Shown here piece after piece: positions 58,756 to 64,000 of a stretch of 64,000 bases of DNA (its first letter is position 1; each line of letters starts with the position of its first letter). Made by a program: the position numbers and the translations under genes. Under the pieces are notes generated by a model. The model was not told where the DNA came from and made no database searches. It was given only the letters and a program-made list of their open reading frames with translations. Origin of the DNA: Rossellomorea sp. AcN35-11 (GTDB lineage Bacteria; Bacillota; Bacilli; Bacillales; Bacillaceae_B); NCBI GenBank assembly GCA_030388825.1, contig CP128835.1, positions 1,126,501 through 1,190,500 of the forward strand. The letters are read 5' to 3'.

Positions 58756-59193
58756 ATGAATATTTTGTTTGTTTGTACGGGGAATACGTGCCGGAGTCCC
58801 ATGGCGGAGGCGTTGCTGAAGCATAAGGGGGCAGAGAGATTTGATGTGAAATCTGCCGGTGTTTTTGCCATGGATGGAAATGAAGCTTCATTTCAGGCTA
58901 AAGAAGTGTTGGAAGAGAACGATATAATACATAGACACCAATCCAGTTCGCTTACGAGAGAGAACCTGGATTGGGCTTCGTATATTTTTACCATGACATC
59001 GAACCATAAGCGGGCGATCGTGGATCAGTATCCACATGTGGCGGACAAACTATTCACATTAAAGGAGTTCGTCCTGGAAGATCCTGCTGATCTTGATGTA
59101 TCGGATCCGTATGGGGGAAGCGTGGACATCTATAGGCATACATACAGAGAGTTGGATTCATTGATTGGCGAGTTAATCAAAAAGTTGGATTGA
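58756..59193 (+). CDS. ywlE: Protein-arginine phosphatase YwlE
   Basis: YwlE removes phosphate from arginine residues modified by McsB. This low-molecular-weight phosphatase-fold protein of 145 residues has the P-loop CTGNTCRSP (Cys7; the Thr in CTGNT gives phospho-Arg preference) and the catalytic Asp in SDPYGG. ATG at 58756 is eight bases after AAGGAGG. It is followed by the chemotaxis receptor gene, which starts 17 bases later. Confidence 0.93.
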   Translation: MNILFVCTGNTCRSPMAEALLKHKGAERFDVKSAGVFAMDGNEASFQAKEVLEENDIIHRHQSSSLTRENLDWASYIFTMTSNHKRAIVDQYPHVADKLFTLKEFVLEDPADLDVSDPYGGSVDIYRHTYRELDSLIGELIKKLD

Positions 59194-59210
59194 GACAGGG
59201 AGAGAGAAAA

Positions 59211-60500
59211 ATGGGGAATGAGAAGGGATACAAGTCGGGTCTTAGAAAGAAATTAGTCTTTTTTATCACGCTTCTTGCTGTGGTGACGTATTCAACAAGT
59301 GCACTTTTTATTTATGTGATCCAGCCTGCTTTTGCACCTGAGATGAACGAGCTATTATTTACCACCTTGACCCTTGGGATGGGAGTATTCTGGTCGGGTG
59401 TGCTGGCATTTTTTGCAGCGGGATTCATCATCAAACCGCTACAGCGTCTGGAGCAGGCTGCCTTGAAAGCGGCTGAAGGGGACATTGCCGTGGAGGTAGA
59501 GGTGCCGAAATCGGACGATGAAATCCGTTCACTGGCACTGGCCTTCAACCGGATGCTTTATAATCTCCGGGACATGGTGTCGAGTATCGATGAGAACTTC
59601 ACGAAAACCAATTCGAATGTCATTGAGTTGTCCAAAGCATCTGAAGTGGCTTCTACTCAGGCAGATTCTATTTCAAGGACGATCAGCGAAATTTCTGCAG
59701 GTGCGGAGAGCTCGGCCGTGGCTATTCAAACAACGGCTGAATCTGTGGAGGACGTGATCCGGATCGCACAGGAAGTACAAAATCACTCCAAATCTTCTGA
59801 GCATCTGTCCAATAATATGGTGTCTGAGCTTAAAGGGAGTAAAGAGGTTATTCATTCTCTTGTAGAGGGCATTGGCCGTCTGGCGAAAGGGAATGAAGCT
59901 TCCTTAGATGCTGTAAGGAGACTGGAAGACAATGCGAAAAAGGTGGAGCAGATCATCCAGCTGGTTGGGGATATAGCGAATCAGACGAATCTGCTTGCCC
60001 TGAATGCCTCCATAGAAGCGGCACGGGCAGGTGAGCACGGAAAGGGATTTGCCGTCGTAGCCGAGGAAGTGCGGAAGCTTGCGGATGAAAGCGGGAAAGC
60101 GGTTCAAGGTATTTCTGACCTTATCAAGAATATCCAGACGGAAGTCGGACATGTCGTAGGACAAATCACCAGTCAAGTCGATTCAGCTAATTCCGAAGCG
60201 CAAAAAGGGACACAGACCAATGAGATGATCGAGGCGATGACGAAGACGATCCATGAAGTGGCGGAAGCGGTTCATACGATTTCTGTTCTGGTGGATCAGC
60301 AAATGGACAGTATTCAACAGACTTCCCGTCAATCCCAGGAAGTCGCTGCCATTGCAGAAGAAACCTCCGCAGGGGCCGAAGAGGTATCGGAGTCAACGAG
60401 AGAACAAGCGGTTGTGATGGATGATGTAGAGAAATTAGCGATGAGCCTGAAAGAGCAGGCTGAGTCGCTCAAGAGTACAATTACAAGGTTTCATTTGTAA
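59211..60500 (+). CDS. Methyl-accepting chemotaxis protein lacking an extracellular sensor domain
   Basis: This 429-residue receptor has two membrane helices (about residues 14-36 and 48-72) joined by only about a dozen residues. A HAMP domain ([24 protein letters not shown]) and a long cytoplasmic coiled coil follow, with the signalling tip [35 protein letters not shown]. It cannot bind external ligands by a classical domain, so it may sense membrane or cytoplasmic state; that is inference. ATG at 59211 follows GGGAGAGAG. It lies between ywlE and rpiB. Confidence 0.92.
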   Translation: MGNEKGYKSGLRKKLVFFITLLAVVTYSTSALFIYVIQPAFAPEMNELLFTTLTLGMGVFWSGVLAFFAAGFIIKPLQRLEQAALKAAEGDIAVEVEVPKSDDEIRSLALAFNRMLYNLRDMVSSIDENFTKTNSNVIELSKASEVASTQADSISRTISEISAGAESSAVAIQTTAESVEDVIRIAQEVQNHSKSSEHLSNNMVSELKGSKEVIHSLVEGIGRLAKGNEASLDAVRRLEDNAKKVEQIIQLVGDIANQTNLLALNASIEAARAGEHGKGFAVVAEEVRKLADESGKAVQGISDLIKNIQTEVGHVVGQITSQVDSANSEAQKGTQTNEMIEAMTKTIHEVAEAVHTISVLVDQQMDSIQQTSRQSQEVAAIAEETSAGAEEVSESTREQAVVMDDVEKLAMSLKEQAESLKSTITRFHL

Positions 60501-60504
60501 ATAA

Positions 60505-60542
60505 GGCGGGCATGGGAGGAAGATCTCATGCCCGTATTTTTA
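60505..60542 (+). terminator. Terminator after the chemotaxis receptor gene
   Basis: CGGGCATG and CATGCCCG form the stem, followed by TATTTTTAT. Confidence 0.85.
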
Positions 60543-60672
60543 TGCTGCCAATTTCATTTCGCCCCCGGCAGGGTATGAAGGGGGTTCTTTAAAAAAGAAT
60601 CCGAAAAACTTTATATAATGAAGAGTCTGTGGCAAAATAAACGTAATAAAGGCTATGGGGAGTGGGTTGAAT

Positions 60673-61116
60673 ATGAAAATTGCAATTGCATCTGATCACG
60701 GCGGGGTAAACATCCGTGAAGAAATCAAAGCACTATTAGAAGAACTCGGTCTTGAATATGAAGATTTCGGTTGTGAGTGTGGAACGTCTGTGGACTATCC
60801 CGACTATGCTGTGCCTGTGGCGGAAAAAGTGGCAAGCGGTGAATTTGACCGTGGCATTCTTATCTGCGGCACAGGAATCGGCATGAGCATTGCTGCCAAC
60901 AAGGTAAAGGGGATCCGCTGTGCACTGGTGCATGATGTATTCAGTGCAAAAGCAACCCGTGAACACAATGACAGCAATATGTTAGCCATGGGTGAACGGG
61001 TGATTGGTCCGGGCCTTGCCCGTGAAATCGCCAAAACGTGGCTGGGAACGGAATTTGAAGGCGGCCGCCATAGCAACCGAATTGGGAAAATCACATCATA
61101 CGAAGACAAACAGTAA
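60673..61116 (+). CDS. rpiB: Ribose-5-phosphate isomerase B
   Basis: It interconverts ribose- and ribulose-5-phosphate. The 147-residue LacAB/RpiB protein has ASDHGG, the catalytic Cys in GILICGTGIGMSIAANK, and the HDVFSAKATREHNDSN segment. ATG at 60673 is chosen over an extension at 60655. It is followed closely by ywlG. Confidence 0.95.
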   Translation: MKIAIASDHGGVNIREEIKALLEELGLEYEDFGCECGTSVDYPDYAVPVAEKVASGEFDRGILICGTGIGMSIAANKVKGIRCALVHDVFSAKATREHNDSNMLAMGERVIGPGLAREIAKTWLGTEFEGGRHSNRIGKITSYEDKQ

Positions 61117-61128
61117 GGAGTGGATTTC

Positions 61129-61671
61129 GTGGAAATCGCTCAGTTAAAAAAAGATCTTCAAACGATCCTCCACGATTTCGCTGAACAGGTACCGATGAAA
61201 GCTGGACAAGTTTTTGTCGTAGGCTGTTCCACCTCAGAAGTGATGGGGGAGCGGATCGGGACTTCAGGAACCATTGAAGTAGCGGAAATGATTTTTGATG
61301 AGTTGAAGGGATGGGCAGATTCCATGGGAGTCTCCCTTGCCTTTCAGTGCTGTGAACACTTAAACAGGGCGCTCGTTCTTGAAAGAGAAGCAGCAGAAAG
61401 AAAAGGATTGGATGAAGTCACTGTCATTCCTGTGCGAAAGGCAGGAGGAGCGATGGCAACACAAGCTTATCATTCTTTTGACGATCCCGTCATGGTAGAG
61501 CATATCAAAGCCGACGCCGGCATCGACATTGGTGACACCTTTATTGGTATGCATCTGAAACACGTCGCCGTACCCGTCCGAACACCACAGAAAAGCCTTG
61601 GCGAAGCTCACGTCACACTGGCTAAAACCAGACCAAAGCTCATCGGCGGAATCAGAGCCGTATACGAATGA
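61129..61671 (+). CDS. ywlG: UPF0340 protein YwlG
   Basis: This 180-residue protein of unknown function belongs to the YwlG/TIGR01440 family ([47 protein letters not shown]). GTG at 61129 is eight bases after AAGGAG; GTG at 61120 overlaps that site. It forms an operon with rpiB, and a repeat-derived hairpin follows. Confidence 0.9.
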   Translation: MEIAQLKKDLQTILHDFAEQVPMKAGQVFVVGCSTSEVMGERIGTSGTIEVAEMIFDELKGWADSMGVSLAFQCCEHLNRALVLEREAAERKGLDEVTVIPVRKAGGAMATQAYHSFDDPVMVEHIKADAGIDIGDTFIGMHLKHVAVPVRTPQKSLGEAHVTLAKTRPKLIGGIRAVYE

Positions 61672-62075
61672 AGTACGGCCGGTCCGTTCCTCGCATTGGA
61701 GGGACGGACCTTTCATTTAGTTTCAGGTTAAATCCCGAACGATAAGGAGGGATAGGGCGAATAAGATTATGATAAAAGATGTGAAGCGTGATTGATGAAG
61801 GTCTTAAGCTGATTTCAGTAAAGCTTGATTATTTTTCTTCCGGATTCGGCAACGATTATGCTGAAGCTGTTGGCAGAAGGGTGGAAGATCTGGGGTGACA
61901 TGAATTGTGAACAGTTTCACACGAGGTCCGTCCCTATGAATATAGCTTAAACACGAACGTTGCGTTTTGACTATAGGTTTTTATTTCGCCTTTTGGTTAA
62001 TCGTGTTAGAATGGGAGTGAATGAATCATTGAGGCACCTGGAGCAGTTGGGCCTATGAATTAAAGGGGGATATGT
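61672..62075 (+). promoter_or_regulatory. ywlG-glyA intergenic region with repeat hairpin and possible PurBox
   Basis: GGTCCGTTCC (61681-61690) and GGGACGGACC (61701-61710) form a hairpin followed by TTTCATTT. Another copy is at 61925-61934. CACGAACGTT (61952-61961) resembles a PurR PurBox (core CGAAC), in line with purine control of glyA in B. subtilis; a second box is weak. A TAGAAT (about 62008) is a possible -10. Confidence 0.45.
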
Positions 62076-63317
62076 ATGAGTAAGATTGCCAAGCAAGATC
62101 CGGAAATTTATGCAGCGATTCAAGATGAGTTAGAGCGTCAACGAACGAAAATCGAGTTAATTGCATCTGAAAACTTTGTCAGTGAAGCCGTTATGGAAGC
62201 ACAGGGCTCGGTTTTGACGAATAAGTATGCAGAAGGGTACCCTGGACGTCGCTATTATGGTGGCTGTGAGCATGTGGATGTAGCGGAGAATCTCGCTCGT
62301 GATCGCGCGAAAGAACTTTTTGGTGCTGAGCACGTCAACGTTCAGCCTCACTCAGGGGCACAAGCCAATATGGCAGTCTACTTCACCATCCTTGAACAAG
62401 GCGATACGGTTCTTGGAATGAACTTATCTCACGGGGGACATCTGACTCACGGAAGTGCCGTCAACTTCAGCGGTATCCAATATAACTTCGTGGAATACGG
62501 TGTGGATGAAGAGAAGCATCTGATCAACTACGAAGATGTTAGACAAAAAGCGTTAGAGCACAAGCCGAAGCTGATCGTAGCAGGAGCCAGTGCATATCCA
62601 AGAGCGATCGATTTCGCGAAATTCCGTGAAATTGCAGACGAAGTGGGTGCATACCTCATGGTGGATATGGCTCACATTGCAGGACTTGTAGCGGCCGGCC
62701 TTCATCAGAATCCGGTTCCTTATGCAGATTTCGTTACGACAACGACTCACAAAACATTACGCGGTCCACGCGGTGGAATGATTCTATGTAGAGAAGAGTT
62801 TGCCAAGAAGATAGACAAGTCTATTTTCCCTGGTATTCAAGGCGGCCCGCTCATGCATGTCATTTCTGCCAAGGCGGTTGCTTTTGGTGAAGCGCTTCAG
62901 GACTCTTTCAAAGAATACGCACAGAATATCATCGACAATGCGAGCCGTTTAGGTGAAGGTCTTGTAAAAGAAGGCATCAATCTTGTATCGGGTGGATCTG
63001 ATAACCATCTATTATTGATCGACCTTCGTTCACTTGGCATGACGGGTAAAATCGCTGAGAAAGTCCTTGATGAAATCGGAATCACTGTGAACAAAAATAC
63101 AATCCCGTTCGATCCGGAAAGCCCATTCGTAACAAGCGGTGTCCGTATCGGAACGGCAGCCGTCACGTCCAGAGGCTTCGGGTTGGAAGACATGGATGAG
63201 ATCGCCTCCATCATGGCTCTCACACTTAAAAACCATGAAGACGAAGGGAAACTGGAAGAAGCGCGCAAACGCGTCATCGACCTGACAAGTAAATTTGAAC
63301 TATATCCGGAAAGATAA
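62076..63317 (+). CDS. glyA: Serine hydroxymethyltransferase
   Basis: This PLP enzyme converts serine and THF to glycine and methylene-THF. The 413-residue protein has [15 protein letters not shown], the Schiff-base Lys in [14 protein letters not shown], and [36 protein letters not shown] at 62076 follows AAAGGGGGA. It is followed by a terminator whose arms enclose the dispersed repeat. Confidence 0.98.
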   Translation: MSKIAKQDPEIYAAIQDELERQRTKIELIASENFVSEAVMEAQGSVLTNKYAEGYPGRRYYGGCEHVDVAENLARDRAKELFGAEHVNVQPHSGAQANMAVYFTILEQGDTVLGMNLSHGGHLTHGSAVNFSGIQYNFVEYGVDEEKHLINYEDVRQKALEHKPKLIVAGASAYPRAIDFAKFREIADEVGAYLMVDMAHIAGLVAAGLHQNPVPYADFVTTTTHKTLRGPRGGMILCREEFAKKIDKSIFPGIQGGPLMHVISAKAVAFGEALQDSFKEYAQNIIDNASRLGEGLVKEGINLVSGGSDNHLLLIDLRSLGMTGKIAEKVLDEIGITVNKNTIPFDPESPFVTSGVRIGTAAVTSRGFGLEDMDEIASIMALTLKNHEDEGKLEEARKRVIDLTSKFELYPER

Positions 63318-63327
63318 TAGATTTAAT

Positions 63328-63372
63328 ACCTCTTCTTCAGGGACGGACCTTCCTGATGGAGAGGTTTTTTGT
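63328..63372 (+). terminator. glyA terminator containing a GGGACGGACC repeat
   Basis: ACCTCT (63328-63333) pairs with AGAGGT (63360-63365) and CAGG with CCTG; the apical part includes GGGACGGACC (63340-63349). TTTTTT follows. Confidence 0.75.
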
Positions 63373-63533
63373 TGAGTTTCCTCCAATTTTTGTTAAAAAT
63401 GAAAAAACCTGCTTCCGCGCTCGCGTGAATTCTTCACAGACTCATAGGAAAATGGAGAAAAGACGCATTCCTATAATGTAAAATTCCCCAAACCTCTCAT
63501 TTTTAACGATTCCATTACACTTCCCATCTTATG

Positions 63534-63562
63534 TTGCTCTTAAATTGTCTTTTATGTACAAT
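63534..63562 (+). promoter_or_regulatory. upp promoter
   Basis: TTGCTC (63534-63539), 17 bases, TACAAT (63557-63562), about 65 bases before the upp start. The rest of the glyA-upp gap holds only the glyA terminator. Confidence 0.6.
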
Positions 63563-63628
63563 AGTCTGAGGTGTAAAGGAATAGACAAACTATTTTTACA
63601 TAAAAATTGAATTGAAGGAGAGAGTCGA

Positions 63629-64000
63629 ATGGGCAAAGTGTATGTATTTGATCATCCGTTAATCCAACACAAGTTAACGTTTATCCGTGATAAAGAAACA
63701 GGTACGAAGGAATTCCGTGAGCTCGTTGATGAAGTAGCGACATTGATGGCTTTTGAAATCACCCGTGATTTACCCCTGGAGGACATCGATGTAGAAACAC
63801 CAGTGAGCAATGCAAAAGCCAAAACACTTGCAGGTAAAAAACTGGGGATCGTTCCGATTCTAAGGGCAGGATTAGGGATGGTAGACGGTATTCTTAAACT
63901 GATCCCCGCTGCAAAAGTAGGACATGTTGGTTTATACCGTGACCCTGAGACTCTTAAACCGGTTGAATACTACGTTAAGCTTCCAAGTGATGTGGAAGAG
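63629..64000 (+). CDS. upp: Uracil phosphoribosyltransferase (5' part, cut by window edge)
   Basis: Upp salvages uracil to UMP. The visible 124 residues start [22 protein letters not shown] and include [18 protein letters not shown] and [15 protein letters not shown], diagnostic of Upp. ATG at 63629 follows GAAGGAGAG. The frame is open at 64000; the PRPP-binding loop lies beyond the edge. Order glyA-upp is as in B. subtilis. Confidence 0.96.
   Translation, partial: MGKVYVFDHPLIQHKLTFIRDKETGTKEFRELVDEVATLMAFEITRDLPLEDIDVETPVSNAKAKTLAGKKLGIVPILRAGLGMVDGILKLIPAAKVGHVGLYRDPETLKPVEYYVKLPSDVEE

Overview
This window is a chromosomal segment of an endospore-forming, low-to-moderate GC Bacillaceae species (Bacillus sensu lato, not B. 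subtilis itself). The gene order is that of the B. subtilis ywdI-to-upp region: gerQ, cwlJ, hemQ, pta, lipL, rsfA, ywfO, ywgA, ywhB-D, pbpG, speE/B, ywiB-argS, uvsE, a cardiolipin synthase, fadF, rpoE, pyrG, ywjG/spo0F, fba, tal, murA, glpX, rho, rpmE, tdk, prfA-prmC, spoIIR, ywlB-G, glyA, upp. Shine-Dalgarno sites are strong, TTG/GTG starts are common and intrinsic terminators are abundant. No rRNA, tRNA, CRISPR array, prophage or insertion sequence was seen.

Layout. 1-4.9 kb: K+ channel (frameshifted), ywdI/ywdK, spore germination genes gerQ-cwlJ, coproheme decarboxylase and phosphotransacetylase. 5-20 kb: lipoyl transfer, prespore regulator RsfA, the HD-domain protein YwfO (frameshifted), YwgA, a decayed membrane-protein gene, YwhB-D, PbpG, polyamine genes speE (frameshifted) and speB, a disrupted SDR reductase, and ywiB-argS. 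20-36 kb: XapX protein, PAP2 phosphatase, UvsE, cardiolipin synthase, then a fatty/branched acyl-CoA catabolism block (fadF, thiolase, hydroxyacyl-CoA dehydrogenase, two acyl-CoA dehydrogenases, a TetR regulator and fused isobutyryl-CoA mutase icmF). 36-43 kb: rpoE, pyrG with a CTP-sensing attenuator, and a SAM-I riboswitch upstream of a ribose-type ABC transporter whose ATPase carries two frameshifts. 43-64 kb: ywjG/spo0F, central carbon, cell-wall, transcription and translation genes, spoIIR, a DnaA-box cluster at ywlC, mntP, ywlE, a chemotaxis receptor, rpiB, ywlG, glyA and the start of upp.

Regulation visible in sequence: a sigma-H promoter for spo0F, five exact TTTTGTCGAA Spo0A boxes in or beside intergenic regions, a cre site and a putative fatty-acid operator at the acyl-CoA genes, a reiterative-transcription attenuator at pyrG, an S-box riboswitch, and a pyrimidine-rich rho leader.

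The least explained content is repetitive: (i) eleven exact GGGACGGACC copies plus variants, many in hairpins and one inside prmC; (ii) two unrelated short-repeat arrays that both have an exact 25-bp pitch; (iii) a tandem pair of ~125-bp hairpin elements whose stems co-vary between copies; (iv) a ~136-bp dispersed element lying between the SAM riboswitch and its presumed transporter. Seven single-base frame disruptions and two nonsense changes are present; several frameshifts sit in homopolymers, so sequencing error must be excluded before biology is inferred.
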